Source: Paenibacillus sp. LHD-117 (GTDB lineage Bacteria; Bacillota; Bacilli; Paenibacillales; Paenibacillaceae). Taken from it: a stretch of DNA of 64,000 nt. Shown one piece after another: positions 1 through 9,239 of the stretch (position 1 is its first letter; the number at the start of each line of letters is the position of its first letter). The notes under the pieces are model-generated. The model searched no databases. It was not told the DNA's origin and saw nothing but the letters and a program-made list of their open reading frames with translations. The DNA lies in NCBI RefSeq assembly GCF_030929555.1, contig NZ_JAVFVT010000027.1, positions 37,443 through 101,442 on the forward strand. The letters run 5' to 3'. The position numbers and the translations under genes were made by a program.

Positions 1-1
1 C

Positions 2-1489
2 CGCTTCGGCGGCAACCGTCGCGTAGATGGATTGGAGCGGATACAGGCGAAGCGAACGTAGATGAACGTCCCCGCCAACCGCATACAATTCGAGTCCGTC
101 TTCGCCTTCAAGCGGGAACAATTGGTCGGTCATGACAAGACCTCCGTCATTTGCGAACACTTCGAGGGATGAACGATCGAGCCAGAGAGTAAGTTTAATG
201 AGGCGATCCTTCGCTTCTAGCGGCGCTCCGTGCCTGCAGCCGAACTCGGCATGGAAATCCAGGATGCCCGACTCAGTCCGGTCGATAAACAGCTGGCCGG
301 TTCGGACGTCGTAACCGACAACCGTTTGCCCGCCGCCAGCATGCAGCTTGATTCCGAATTCCGCAGCCGTTCCCAGCTCGAATTCCGCTTCAAGCTCCAA
401 TTGCCTTCCGCATTGGCCGACGATAAGATCTCGACTTTCGTTAATGCGCTCGTCCTTCCATTGGCTTCCGGATAACCGCAGCTGACGGATGGCGTCAACC
501 AGTTGCTGGACTAGACGAACGCCCTCCCGTTCCTGTCTTAGCGTTAACTTGCGCGTTAACGTCATCGCTCCGCGCCAGCCGACCGTCGGGATCTGGTTAG
601 CATACTTCCAGTTGTTCATCCAGCCGATGAGCAGCCGCTCCGATTCGGTTCCCGGCGCGTCTGACCAAGTGACGCCAGCATAGTTGTCCCGGCCGTAATC
701 CAGCCAAAGCACGGTGTCTGCCGAATGCTCGTTCGTGAACGACAGTCCGTCGAATTCGCCGATAAAGTATTGCGTTCTCGAACCTTCCGGACAAGAAGGA
801 TTGTCGCCGATGCTTACGATCAGTACCCACTTCGAAGCCCCGTCGCCGCCTTCGACCGGCAGCTCGAACAGATCGGGACATTCCCAAACGCCATCGTGAG
901 AGCCTTCCTCCGCGCCGAATTCGCTGGCGAACGTCCAATCGATCAGATTGGGCGAGCGGTACAAGAAGAGTCGGTCGCCTGCTGCTAGCACCATGATCCA
1001 CTGCTCCGTCTGCTCGTGCCAGAACACTTTGGGATCGCGGAAATCCGGATAACGTTCGTCTTCAAGCACCGGATTGCCCGGATACGGAATCCAGGTGCGT
1101 CCTTTGTCTTTGCTGTATGCGATGCTTTGGCGCTGCTTGGACGCATCCGAGCCCGGAATCATTTCCGTCTGTGTATAGACGGCTACAAGTCCCGGCTCCC
1201 CGCCGAAGAACCCGCTCGTGTCGTTGCTGTCGACAACCGCGCTGCCGGAGAAGATCGTTCCGTTATGATCGGGATACAGGGCGATCGGGAGATGCTCCCA
1301 ATGCACGAGATCCTTGCTGACCGCATGGCCCCAATGCATCGGACCCCATACGGAGCTGTCCGGATGATGCTGATAGAATAAGTGGTACTCCCCTTCGAAA
1401 TAAACCATGCCGTTTGGATCGTTCAGCCAATTGGCTTCTGGGGTAAAATGATACTGCGGTCGCAGCGGATGGATTGCATTCGTCTTCAT
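2..1489 (-). CDS. glycoside hydrolase family 32 fructosidase (levanase / sucrose-6-phosphate hydrolase type), cut by window edge
   Basis: The frame is open from an ATG preceded by GGAGAG to the window edge (496 codons), so only the extreme C-terminus is missing. The three GH32 signatures are in order: WLNDPNG near the N-terminus with the nucleophile Asp, a YPDFRDP block (transition-state Asp), and a WECPDLF block with the acid/base Glu. The C-terminal beta-sandwich is recognisable from SLEVFAND. The family hydrolyses beta-fructosides such as sucrose, sucrose-6-phosphate, levan or inulin. I see no signal peptide, so it probably acts in the cytosol on sugar brought in by the transporter encoded just upstream in transcription order. 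Exact substrate cannot be decided from the sequence. Confidence 0.93.
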   Translation of the reverse strand, partial: MKTNAIHPLRPQYHFTPEANWLNDPNGMVYFEGEYHLFYQHHPDSSVWGPMHWGHAVSKDLVHWEHLPIALYPDHNGTIFSGSAVVDSNDTSGFFGGEPGLVAVYTQTEMIPGSDASKQRQSIAYSKDKGRTWIPYPGNPVLEDERYPDFRDPKVFWHEQTEQWIMVLAAGDRLFLYRSPNLIDWTFASEFGAEEGSHDGVWECPDLFELPVEGGDGASKWVLIVSIGDNPSCPEGSRTQYFIGEFDGLSFTNEHSADTVLWLDYGRDNYAGVTWSDAPGTESERLLIGWMNNWKYANQIPTVGWRGAMTLTRKLTLRQEREGVRLVQQLVDAIRQLRLSGSQWKDERINESRDLIVGQCGRQLELEAEFELGTAAEFGIKLHAGGGQTVVGYDVRTGQLFIDRTESGILDFHAEFGCRHGAPLEAKDRLIKLTLWLDRSSLEVFANDGGLVMTDQLFPLEGEDGLELYAVGGDVHLRSLRLYPLQSIYATVAAEA

Positions 1490-1527
1490 CGGTTTCTCTC
1501 TCCTTTTATCTGTCTAAAAAAAATAAA

Positions 1528-1695
1528 TGTTCAAAAAGTCCGGTTTTCAGCACCGAGAAGATTGAAAGAAGCTAGGAACTGAGGAGCGGAGCGTAGTGGA
1601 AGCTACGTGAGCACCGGAAGGTCCGGCTGAATTCAAGATTCGATGTCGAATAAACTTCATGGTATACATCGTGATCAAAAGTGGACTTTTTGAAC
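1528..1695 (+). repeat. intergenic inverted-repeat element, copy 1
   Basis: A 168-bp element bounded by imperfect terminal inverted repeats (GTTCAAAAAGTCC at the left, its complement at the right). It is internally matched to two other places in the window (20561-20728, same orientation; 36902-37149, inverted). Inside are short hairpins: GCGTAG/CTACG around a TGGA loop, CCGGA/TCCGG, and ATTCGA/TCGAAT. No ORF is conserved between copies. It sits between the GH32 gene and the binding-protein gene. It could be a non-autonomous mobile element or a structured repeat; function unknown. Confidence 0.88.
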
Positions 1696-1770
1696 TTCAT
1701 CTAATGAGGAATACGGCCGGGATGGAGCCGTCTAAGAGAGGCAACATCCCGAGCCGACCTTTCCTAGCTA

Positions 1771-3399
1771 TTACTTTTGTGCTTCCTTGTAACGGTCAAG
1801 CGCGGTTTGGTACAATTCCATAAGCTTGCTAAGACCCATATCTTCCACCGTCTTCACGTAGCTGTCCCACGCTTTGTCGTCCAAGCCTTCCACGATAAAT
1901 TTCGCGCGCTGCGTGTTTACGAATTTGATCAGTTCGGGTTCGATTTGGTTGATCGTATCCAGTTCTTCCGGCAGGAAGAAAATCGTCGGGTAGTTTTCCT
2001 TCTCCATGAACGGCTCGTAATATTTTTCCAGATCCGTCTTCCGCTGCTTCGCTCGCGGCTCCATATCGACGATCGTCTTGAAATGTTCGGCCGTAATGAC
2101 GCCGGCGCCGTTCGGCGCGACCTTCTGGCGGAACTCGCCCATGGATACGCCTTCTTCTAGCGGAAGGTTGACCAGCTTGCCGTTCGCGTCTTTCTCGTAA
2201 ATGACGCCGATCGGTCCCCAGTGAATTTGCGCGGCCATGTACGGCTCATATTGCTGATCGATCCAGCGCATCGTCGCTTCCGGATGTTCGTTATCTTTCG
2301 TAATGACAAAGGCGTTCCTGCCAGGACCGCCGCCGTTGCCTCTTCCGATCGTCTTTTTGCCGGTCGGGCCGGTAAGCGGAGGTACGAGCGCATAGTTGGC
2401 CGCTTGCTCCGTGCCGACGACCTCTTCGATTTCCCACCAAACGTAGGAGCCGAGCGACGGGTCCGGCGTTTTGCCTTTCGCCAAATATTGAGGAGCGTCC
2501 TGCGTGAACGACTCCGGATCGATCAGGCCTTGCTTATACCATTTCTCGTTGAAATAAGTGAGCGCTTCCTTGTATTCCGGCTGCGTAGCGGTAAAGATCA
2601 CTTTGCCGTCGCGGACGATCCGGTGCTCCAGATTGTCCGGCAGGCCGAAGGCGCCGAACAAGCCCGCGATATCCATGCACCACTGCATATGCATGAAGCT
2701 GAGCGGTATTTCGTCAGCTTTGCCGTTGCCGTTCGGGTCCTTCGTTTTGAAGGCGACAAGCGCTTCCGTATACTCGTCAAGCGTTTCCGGGAATTTCAGT
2801 CCCAGCTTGTCGAGCCATTGCTTGTTAATGACATGGAAGAACGGATTCGTGCCGAGTTCGTTCTCTTCCCATGTCGGCAAGCCGTAGATATGGCCGTCGG
2901 GAGCGGTAATCGCCGCTTTCACATCCGGCCTTTCCTCGAGCAGCTTCTTCAAATTCGGAGCGTATTGATCGATCAGGTCCTCCAGCGGAATGATCGTGCC
3001 GTCTTCGCCGTACGTAATTAATTCATAATCGGAAAATTGCGAAGCATAAAAAGCGTCAGGCAGATCGCCGCTCGCCAGCAGCAGGTTTTTCTTCTCGAGA
3101 TAGTCGGTGTCCGGAATGTTCGTCCAATTGATATGAACGTTCGTATCCTTTTCGAGACGCTTGAAAATTTCCATTTCGTTATACTCCGGCGCCAGCGCGG
3201 CTTTCGGAGAAACGATCTCGAGCGTCAATGTTTCATCGACGATCGGCAATCCCTCTTTGTTGAAGCTCGCTTCCTCGCCGGTCGGTTTGTTGCCTCCGTT
3301 CGCTCCTCCATTCTCAGGCGCTTGGTTGCCATTGTTGCCGGTACAAGCGGAAAGCATCAAACTGGCCGTTAAAACCATGCCGACTGCGGTCTTTTTCAT
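1771..3399 (-). CDS. extracellular solute-binding lipoprotein of a carbohydrate ABC transporter (LplA-like)
   Basis: 542 residues. The N-terminus is a lipoprotein signal with lipobox LSAC (Cys at about residue 19), followed by an Asn/Gly-rich spacer, so the protein should be anchored outside the membrane. Length and the motif order of the mature part fit the large family-1 sugar-binding proteins that Paenibacilli pair with LplB/LplC-type permeases. The start has a strong GGGAGG site. It follows the two permease genes and precedes a GH32 fructosidase, which suggests an oligosaccharide, perhaps a fructan, as ligand. No ATPase gene is present; such systems normally share an MsmX-type ATPase encoded elsewhere. 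Confidence 0.9.
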   Translation of the reverse strand: MKKTAVGMVLTASLMLSACTGNNGNQAPENGGANGGNKPTGEEASFNKEGLPIVDETLTLEIVSPKAALAPEYNEMEIFKRLEKDTNVHINWTNIPDTDYLEKKNLLLASGDLPDAFYASQFSDYELITYGEDGTIIPLEDLIDQYAPNLKKLLEERPDVKAAITAPDGHIYGLPTWEENELGTNPFFHVINKQWLDKLGLKFPETLDEYTEALVAFKTKDPNGNGKADEIPLSFMHMQWCMDIAGLFGAFGLPDNLEHRIVRDGKVIFTATQPEYKEALTYFNEKWYKQGLIDPESFTQDAPQYLAKGKTPDPSLGSYVWWEIEEVVGTEQAANYALVPPLTGPTGKKTIGRGNGGGPGRNAFVITKDNEHPEATMRWIDQQYEPYMAAQIHWGPIGVIYEKDANGKLVNLPLEEGVSMGEFRQKVAPNGAGVITAEHFKTIVDMEPRAKQRKTDLEKYYEPFMEKENYPTIFFLPEELDTINQIEPELIKFVNTQRAKFIVEGLDDKAWDSYVKTVEDMGLSKLMELYQTALDRYKEAQK

Positions 3400-3512
3400 C
3401 TGTGATGATCCTCCCTTAACGGTTCTATATGTTTATTTATCATCATCCGGGATCCGATCCGCGGTTTTACGTCACCCGGCGATAATCAAGCTGAGTACGG
3501 CCTCGCGCCGTA

Positions 3513-4409
3513 TTACCCTTTGATGGAGCCGATCATGACCCCTTTGACGAAATAACGCTGAAGGAACGGGTAGAGCGCCAGCAGCGGCAAGCTTGCGATA
3601 ATAATGACGCCGTATTTGATCAGCTCCGTCACTCGGAGCTTGGCGGCATACGATTCGACGTCGATCATCATGCTGGAGTTGACCTGATTCTGAACCAGGA
3701 TGTTTCTCAGCACGAGCTGGAGCGGGAATTTCGATTCTTCGTTCAAATAAATCATGGCGTCAAAAAATCCGTTCCAGAAGCCAACGACGTGGTAAAGCAC
3801 CATTACCGCGATGATCGGCTTAGACAGCGGCAGCACCATGCGGAGAAAAAATCTCGTATTCGAGCAGCCGTCGATGAATGCAGCTTCTCGCATTTCGTCC
3901 GGAATCGTGCTTTGGAAAAACGTGCGTACGATGATGATATTGAACACGCCTGCGGCTCCGGGAACGACAAGCGCCCAAATCGTATTGATCATGTTGAGGT
4001 CCTTGATCAGCAAGTAAGTCGGGATCAATCCCCCGCCGAAAAACATCGTGAACATAAAGAACCACATAAACGCGCTCCGGCCGATCAAATCCCTCCGCGC
4101 CAGCGGGTAAGCGGCCATTAGCGTGATCGTCACGCTGATCGCGGTTCCTACGATCGCATACAGAAGCGAATTTCCGTAGCCGATCCAGATGGACGAATCC
4201 GCGAAGATCCGCTCGTAGCCGTCCAAGGTCAGCCCCTTCGGAAACAGCCATATTTCGCCTGAATAGATCAGGTTAGGATCGCTGAAGGACGCGATGAGCA
4301 CAAAATAAAGCGGATACAAAATGAGCAGCATACCGATTGTTAGTAGCGTATAGTTGACGATGTCGAACAAGACATCGCTTTTCGTTTTTCGAGCAAGCAG
4401 CGTATTCAT
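3513..4409 (-). CDS. carbohydrate ABC transporter permease (LplC/YtcP type)
   Basis: About 298 residues with six hydrophobic segments. The cytoplasmic EAA loop is visible as EAAFIDGC...LPLSKPIIAV at about two thirds of the chain, where the ATPase docks. The ATG used here has AGGGGGAA in front of it; a GTG 18 bases upstream would overlap the preceding gene and lacks a site of its own. Its stop is followed by a 113-base gap and then the binding-protein gene. It should form the membrane channel together with the LplB-like subunit encoded immediately upstream. Confidence 0.92.
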   Translation of the reverse strand: MNTLLARKTKSDVLFDIVNYTLLTIGMLLILYPLYFVLIASFSDPNLIYSGEIWLFPKGLTLDGYERIFADSSIWIGYGNSLLYAIVGTAISVTITLMAAYPLARRDLIGRSAFMWFFMFTMFFGGGLIPTYLLIKDLNMINTIWALVVPGAAGVFNIIIVRTFFQSTIPDEMREAAFIDGCSNTRFFLRMVLPLSKPIIAVMVLYHVVGFWNGFFDAMIYLNEESKFPLQLVLRNILVQNQVNSSMMIDVESYAAKLRVTELIKYGVIIIASLPLLALYPFLQRYFVKGVMIGSIKG

Positions 4410-4420
4410 GGTTATTCCCC

Positions 4421-5380
4421 CTACCACAAGCTGGTTTCCGTCAGCCGTCTGGCTACCCGGTTTACCGTTATTAGAAGCACTACGTTAATGATGGCGTTGA
4501 ATAGGCCGATTGCGGCGGAGAAGCTGTATTGCGCCTTTTGAATACCGAGCTCGTAAACATAAGTCGGAATAATGTTCGAAGCCGCGTAATTCAGATCGCT
4601 CTGCATCAGGTACGCTTTCTCGAAGCCGACGCTCATGATGTTGCCCAGCGCCAGCACCATCAAAATGATGATCGTGGGCAGAATGCTCGGGATATCGACA
4701 TGCTTCACCCGCTTCCACTTGCTGGCCCCGTCCATGACGGCCGCCTCGTGCAGCTCGGGATTAACGCCTGCGAGAGCCGCCAAATAAATAATGGTGGCGA
4801 ATCCCGTTTCTTGCCAAATGCCGGAGAGCACATACAAGGGCCGGAACCAGCTTTCGCTTGCCATGAACAGGACCGGTTCGCCGCCGAAGAATGTGATGAC
4901 ATGGTTCACGATACCGCTGTTCGGGGAGAGGAATACGCCCAGCATCCCCACAAGCACGACGGTCGATATGAAATGCGGCGCGTAGATGACCGTCTGCACG
5001 AACTTTTTATATCGTTTCCCTATCATCTGATTGAGCATCAGCGCCACGATAATCGGAACCGGGAAGCTGAAGACGAGCGAGTACACGCTTAACAAAATGG
5101 TGTTTTCCATGATCGGCCAAAAGTTGTACGCTTCGAAAAACCGGATGAAATGCTCGAAGCCGACCCACTCGCTGCCCCATATTCCTTTGCTCGCCCGGAA
5201 ATCCTTGAACGCGATTTGAACGCCGTACATCGGGTAATACCTAAACACGAGATAAATCGCTACCGCCGGCAACAGAAACAAGTAAAGCTCATAGTTTTGT
5301 CTGATCTTTACCCAGGTGCGGTTGCCGCGCCCGCTGCTCCCCTTCGTTTGCTGCAGCACTTCCGGCTCTGCCGTTCTCAT
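4421..5380 (-). CDS. sugar ABC transporter permease (LplB type)
   Basis: 319 residues, first gene of the transporter operon. After a hydrophilic N-terminal stretch come six membrane spans, with the EAA loop EAAVMDGASKWKRV...LPTIIILMVLAL in the C-terminal half. The family is the first permease of LplABC-like systems in Paenibacillaceae. The gene is expressed from a clear sigma-A promoter at 5511-5540 that carries cre and LacI-type sites, so it is expected to be induced by its sugar and repressed by preferred carbon sources. Confidence 0.92.
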   Translation of the reverse strand: MRTAEPEVLQQTKGSSGRGNRTWVKIRQNYELYLFLLPAVAIYLVFRYYPMYGVQIAFKDFRASKGIWGSEWVGFEHFIRFFEAYNFWPIMENTILLSVYSLVFSFPVPIIVALMLNQMIGKRYKKFVQTVIYAPHFISTVVLVGMLGVFLSPNSGIVNHVITFFGGEPVLFMASESWFRPLYVLSGIWQETGFATIIYLAALAGVNPELHEAAVMDGASKWKRVKHVDIPSILPTIIILMVLALGNIMSVGFEKAYLMQSDLNYAASNIIPTYVYELGIQKAQYSFSAAIGLFNAIINVVLLITVNRVARRLTETSLW

Positions 5381-5404
5381 CTTTCATTCCACCTTCCACC
5401 CTCT

Positions 5405-5421
5405 TGCGCAATCGTTTACGT
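5405..5421 (-). promoter_or_regulatory. LacI-type half-operator near the permease start
   Basis: The minus strand reads GACGTAAACGATTGCGCAA, sharing the GTAAACGATT core with the operators at 5483-5508 and 5797-5822. It lies between transcription start and start codon of the transporter operon, where a bound repressor could loop with the other sites. Confidence 0.5.
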
Positions 5422-5482
5422 CATACTCGTAAATCGGTTCTGATTTCATCTTTCATGACGAATTGCGATTCTTTTTCTTCAG

Positions 5483-5540
5483 AAAAACGTTTACGTAATC
5501 GTTTGTCTTGATTATAAGCGCTTTCATGCACACACGTCAA
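5483..5540 (-). promoter_or_regulatory. promoter of the sugar transporter operon with cre box and LacI-type operator
   Basis: On the minus strand, TTGACG (5535-5540) and TATAAT (5511-5516) are separated by 18 bases, a near-consensus sigma-A promoter. TGAAAGCGCTTATA (5513-5526) matches the CcpA cre consensus closely and overlaps the -10. Just after the predicted start point lies GTAAACGTTTTT (5483-5494), with the same core as the perfect palindrome at the lacI promoter, preceded by AAACGATTACG. The layout predicts local repression plus carbon catabolite repression. Confidence 0.75.
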
Positions 5541-5796
5541 GGCTATTTTTACGGTTTTCTTAGGATTAAGTTTATCAGCCATTTCGATCGTAAGCTTTCG
5601 ATTAGTTTTCCTATTTTCTTTCAAAAAAATCCGCTTCCCCTGGCGAACCGGCATGGATAAACGCCGGCCCGCAGAGGTTGCGGACGTTTCTTTCGCAGCT
5701 GCTAAGGCCGCTAATTCATGAATCCGATCGCCGTTAATAAGCGTCTCAGCATGCTAGGCATCAACTACCCCATAAAGTAGAATATTATGCAATCAA

Positions 5797-5822
5797 TCAA
5801 TCGTTTGCGCAATCGTTTACGT
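5797..5822. promoter_or_regulatory. distal LacI-type operator
   Basis: Reads CGTTTGCGCAATCGTTTACG around an 8-bp palindrome TTGCGCAA, repeating the AATCGTTTAC core of the other sites. It lies just past the lacI gene, about 300 bases upstream of the transporter promoter, and could act as an auxiliary operator. Confidence 0.5.
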
Positions 5823-5827
5823 ATCAG

Positions 5828-5863
5828 TCAAAAAAGAATAGTCAGCTCGATTGTCTGACTATT
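5828..5863 (-). terminator. rho-independent terminator of the lacI gene
   Basis: Perfect 9-bp stem AATAGTCAG/CTGACTATT followed on the minus strand by CTTTTTTG. The stop codon of lacI lies in the loop of the hairpin. It separates the regulator gene from the transporter operon. Confidence 0.85.
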
Positions 5864-6846
5864 AGTTTGGCTGTAAGCCTATGTTCCTGCAGCGATGCTG
5901 TGGCGTTGTCGATACGCTCCAGCATCACCTCGGCCGCTTTCACGCCTAATTCGAAGGCAGGCTGCTCGATGACGGTAAGCGGAGGCGACGTAATGCGTGT
6001 CCATTGGAATTCGTCGTAGGCGACGACGGCCATACGATCGGGAACATTGATTTTTTTCTCCTGCAGGTAAGAGATGACGCCCATCGCCATGACGTTATCC
6101 GTCACGAATATCGCCGTCGGCTGCTCCTGAAGCAAGGACTCCGTCATGTTGGATCCGCTGGCGAGCGAAACTTCGCCAATTCGGATAAGGGAAGGATCCG
6201 GCGCAATGCCTGCTTCGGACAAGGCATCGAGATATCCGGCGTACCTTTCTTCCGTCGTCGTGAGCGTAAGCGGACCCGAGAGGTAGGCAATTCGCGTATG
6301 CCCCTTCGCGATCAGCATTTGAACCGCTTCCTTGGATACGGTTTTGTTGTCCACCACGACGCTGTCCCTTCTGCAATTAACAGGCACTCGGTCCAAATAA
6401 ATAACGGGATAATCGCCGAACAGCCGCTCGTAATCGAGCTCTCTGCTTGAAGGCGCCATAATGAGGCCGTCGATCATCTGAGAGCCGAGCATCCGGATTT
6501 CATCCGTCTCGAACGCCTCTTCCTCGTGGGAATCGCTAAGCACGAGATGGTATTGATGCTGCTTCAGCACGCTTTGAATGCCGGCAGCGACCGACATGAA
6601 AAAAAAGTTCGACGTTTCCGAGGCAAGAATCGGCGCCAGAAACGCGATGACAAACGATTTGCGGCTGCGAAGCGATCGTGCCACGGAGTTGATTCGGTAG
6701 TTCAAGTCGTCCATCGCCTGGTGGACCTTCTGTTTCGTTTCTTCGGAGACGAACCGCGTGCCGTTAATGACATGCGATACGGTAGCCGTCGAAACATTGG
6801 CCTGCTTGGCCACGTCTTTGATGCTTATATTTTTGTTATCAGTCAT
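5842..6846 (-). CDS. LacI family transcriptional regulator
   Basis: About 334 residues. The N-terminal helix-turn-helix (SIKDVAKQANVSTATVSHVI) is followed by the hinge and a periplasmic-binding-protein-like sugar-sensing domain ending in a dimer interface. The ATG chosen gives the canonical start a few residues before the helix-turn-helix and has AGGTG upstream; an in-frame ATG 33 bases earlier would add a foreign extension. It lies directly upstream of the sugar transporter operon and on the same strand but has its own terminator. Operators with a shared core at its own promoter and at the transporter promoter make it the likely repressor of both. Confidence 0.93.
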   Translation of the reverse strand: MTDNKNISIKDVAKQANVSTATVSHVINGTRFVSEETKQKVHQAMDDLNYRINSVARSLRSRKSFVIAFLAPILASETSNFFFMSVAAGIQSVLKQHQYHLVLSDSHEEEAFETDEIRMLGSQMIDGLIMAPSSRELDYERLFGDYPVIYLDRVPVNCRRDSVVVDNKTVSKEAVQMLIAKGHTRIAYLSGPLTLTTTEERYAGYLDALSEAGIAPDPSLIRIGEVSLASGSNMTESLLQEQPTAIFVTDNVMAMGVISYLQEKKINVPDRMAVVAYDEFQWTRITSPPLTVIEQPAFELGVKAAEVMLERIDNATASLQEHRLTAKLIVRQSS

Positions 6847-6907
6847 ATTCACACACCTATGTTCCATTCGATTATGCAAATCGTCTACCGCAAGCGAATA
6901 ATCTAGC

Positions 6908-6957
6908 GTAAACGTTTACATAGCTTTACTTTATGATATAGGCGTCTGCTTTGTCAA
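6908..6957 (-). promoter_or_regulatory. lacI promoter with perfect palindromic operator
   Basis: TTGACA (6952-6957) and TAAAGT (6928-6933) are 18 bases apart on the minus strand. The perfect 12-bp palindrome GTAAACGTTTAC (6908-6919) lies at the expected transcription start. This is the usual LacI-family half-site pair and implies autorepression. Confidence 0.7.
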
Positions 6958-7011
6958 TGTTTCTCAAATAAAAAACGATGATGGCACGGGATTATTGTTT
7001 TTTGTTCTCCG

Positions 7012-7713
7012 CTACTCCTGCGTTAGGAATCGATAACCAATGCCGGGTTCTGTTGCGATAAACCGCGGACGCGTTGTGTCTTCCTCCAGCTTCTTGCGAA
7101 GATGGCCGATATAAACGCGTAAGTAATGTTGCTCCGTTTCGCTGGCGTGGCCGCCCCACACTTGCTGCAGCAGCTGGCGCTGCGTAATGACTTTGCCCGC
7201 GTTAGAAGCCAAAATTTTGAGAAGATCGTATTCGGTAGGCGTCAGCTTGACTTTCTCGCCGCCCAATTCGACGTTCCGTTGGGCCAGGTCGATCACGAGT
7301 TCGCCGAACCGAAGTATCGGTTCATTGGCCGACTTGGCGACATGGCGCAGTGCTACGCGAATGCGCGCCACCAATTCCCCCATGCCGAACGGTTTCGTGA
7401 CATAATCGTCCGCGCCGCCGTCGAGCGCGGCAATTTTATCTTCTTCCCTGTCCTTGGCCGTCAGCACGATAATCGGCACCGAGGACCATTCGCGAATCCT
7501 TCTGAGCACGTCCATGCCGCTCATTTCCGGCAGTCCTAGATCGAGAACGATCAGATCCGGATGGCTTATGGACGCTTGCATGACACCCGCTTCGCCGTCG
7601 CCCGCTTCGGCGATATCGTAGCGATGCGCCTGAAGCGTTACTTTGAGCAGCTTACGGATTTGGGGTTCGTCGTCGATGATCAAAATTTTGGCGCCTTTCT
7701 CGTTTGTGCTCAT
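7012..7713 (-). CDS. kdpE: response regulator KdpE, OmpR family
   Basis: 233 residues: a receiver domain with the phospho-acceptor Asp in LIVLDLGLPEMSG and the conserved Lys in VTKPF, then an OmpR-type winged helix ending in HYLRVYIGHLRKKLEEDTTRPRFI, as in KdpE. It starts two bases after the histidine kinase stop, with GGGAG upstream, and is the last gene of the kdp set. It should activate the kdp promoter on phosphorylation. A candidate binding site that resembles the E. coli KdpE operator lies at 16880-16902. Confidence 0.93.
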   Translation of the reverse strand: MSTNEKGAKILIIDDEPQIRKLLKVTLQAHRYDIAEAGDGEAGVMQASISHPDLIVLDLGLPEMSGMDVLRRIREWSSVPIIVLTAKDREEDKIAALDGGADDYVTKPFGMGELVARIRVALRHVAKSANEPILRFGELVIDLAQRNVELGGEKVKLTPTEYDLLKILASNAGKVITQRQLLQQVWGGHASETEQHYLRVYIGHLRKKLEEDTTRPRFIATEPGIGYRFLTQE

Positions 7714-7715
7714 CG

Positions 7716-9239
7716 TTATTCGATGCTCCCTTCCCTGTCATTCGGAATCGCATGAGCCTCTCGATGCGCGGGGAGGGTTATCGTCATGACCGTGCCCCGG
7801 GCTCCGTTCGGCTCAGCCGTAATCGTACCCCCGTGCAGCTCCACGATTCCTTTGCATATGGCAAGACCGAGGCCGGTTCCCGGCACGTGGCTCGTCATCT
7901 TCGCGCGATAAAATTTATCGAAGACGCGTTCTCTTTCAGACTCCTCGATCCCCATTCCGGTATCGGCGACCGCAATGGAGACGGTACCCGCTTCCGCTTT
8001 AACCTCGATTGTAATTTCGGAATAATCGGGCGAATATTTGATCGCGTTGCTGACGACGTTCGTCATGACTTGCTCCAGAAGCACCTCGTCGCCCAGGATG
8101 ATCGGAACCTGCTCGGGAAGACGCACAACCAATCGCCGATGCTTTTGAAAATCTTCGACCTGCTTCAGAACGACGCCGATAATGTCTTCCGCGTCGCACC
8201 AATCCTGGCGAAGACGAAGCATGCCGCTCTCGAGCTGGACCATCCCGAGCAGGTTGGACACGAGACGGTTCATCCGAAGTGCGCCGTCGCGGATCGTATG
8301 GAGCAGATCCATCCGGTCCTCGTCCGAGAACAGACGGTCTCCTTCGATCATGGCCGAAGCGGATCCGATGATCGTGGCCAGCGGGGTTCGGAGCTCATGC
8401 GAGACGGAGTCCAATATCGCGGTGCGAAGCCGCTCCGATTCGGCGGTGAGGTGGGCAAGCTTCGCTTCCTCGCTAAGCTTGACCCGTGCAATGGCGCTGG
8501 CTGCCAGCCCTCCAAGCGCTTCGAGAAAAAACAAATTGTCTTTGGAGAGCTCCGCGTTTCCGAGATTGACGCCAAGCACGCCGTGAATTCGATCCTCGGT
8601 CCGAAGCGGGATGTACAGACCGGACGAGCCGCTTAGCCTGGCAGCTCCCTTCCCCGCCATGCTGCCGTTCCGGTATACCCAATCAGCGATGGCAAGCTCC
8701 GCTTCGCCGCCTCCCCATTCCATGGCGTCTGATGAGGAGACGCTAAGCTCCAGTTCGTCCTTGCGATTGGGCAAGTAGATGGCAGCCTCCTTGCGAATGC
8801 TATTCGAGACTTGTTGCGACACGTTCCTCAGCAAGGCTTGAATATCGGTGAAGGCGCTCAGCTCTTTGCTGATGGCATAAAGCGAAGCGGTGTACGCGCC
8901 TTTCTGCTCGGACTCTCTTAGCTGTCGTTTCAGCTGGGCCGCCAAGCTTGCCGTCAAGGTGGCAACGATATAGAATACAACGAAGGTTGCGATGTAACGC
9001 AAATCCGAAACGGCAAAACTTAAATAGGGCGGGACGAAAAAAAAGTCGAACGAGAGCAGGCCAAGAGTCGCCGCGTAGAGGGAAGGACCTCTTCCCCCGT
9101 ACACGGCGCTTAGCAGCACCGGCAGCAAGTATAATAGCGCGATATTGACCAAATCGAACGAATCCCGCCATGTGCCAAATAATAGAGTAATAATAACGAT
9201 CGATACCGTTACCCACAAGTAAGCCCTTTGTTTAACCAT
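7716..9239 (-). CDS. sensor histidine kinase, C-terminal half of a split KdpD
   Basis: 507 residues from the ATG with GTGGAG upstream. Four hydrophobic segments at about residues 5-100 match the DUF4118 membrane module of KdpD. A GAF-like region follows, then the dimerisation His in VSHELRTPLATIIGS, and the ATPase domain with N, G1 (ADTGMGIEESE) and G2 (GTGLGLAI) boxes. It lacks the cytoplasmic KdpD N-terminal domain and universal-stress domain, which are encoded by the gene just upstream. Together the two proteins would reconstitute a KdpD; this one phosphorylates KdpE, encoded immediately downstream. Confidence 0.9.
   Translation of the reverse strand: MVKQRAYLWVTVSIVIITLLFGTWRDSFDLVNIALLYLLPVLLSAVYGGRGPSLYAATLGLLSFDFFFVPPYLSFAVSDLRYIATFVVFYIVATLTASLAAQLKRQLRESEQKGAYTASLYAISKELSAFTDIQALLRNVSQQVSNSIRKEAAIYLPNRKDELELSVSSSDAMEWGGGEAELAIADWVYRNGSMAGKGAARLSGSSGLYIPLRTEDRIHGVLGVNLGNAELSKDNLFFLEALGGLAASAIARVKLSEEAKLAHLTAESERLRTAILDSVSHELRTPLATIIGSASAMIEGDRLFSDEDRMDLLHTIRDGALRMNRLVSNLLGMVQLESGMLRLRQDWCDAEDIIGVVLKQVEDFQKHRRLVVRLPEQVPIILGDEVLLEQVMTNVVSNAIKYSPDYSEITIEVKAEAGTVSIAVADTGMGIEESERERVFDKFYRAKMTSHVPGTGLGLAICKGIVELHGGTITAEPNGARGTVMTITLPAHREAHAIPNDREGSIE

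Noticed and set aside
2221..3021. Long plus-strand ORF opposite the binding-protein gene
   Set aside because: Arg-rich, no family, antisense to a certain gene; a shadow of GC-biased codon use.
5421..5654. 77-codon minus-strand ORF in the transporter promoter region
   Set aside because: Runs across the promoter, cre and operator; no ribosome site or family.
7704..8636. 310-codon plus-strand ORF opposite the histidine kinase
   Set aside because: Antisense to conserved kinase motifs, no recognisable domain.
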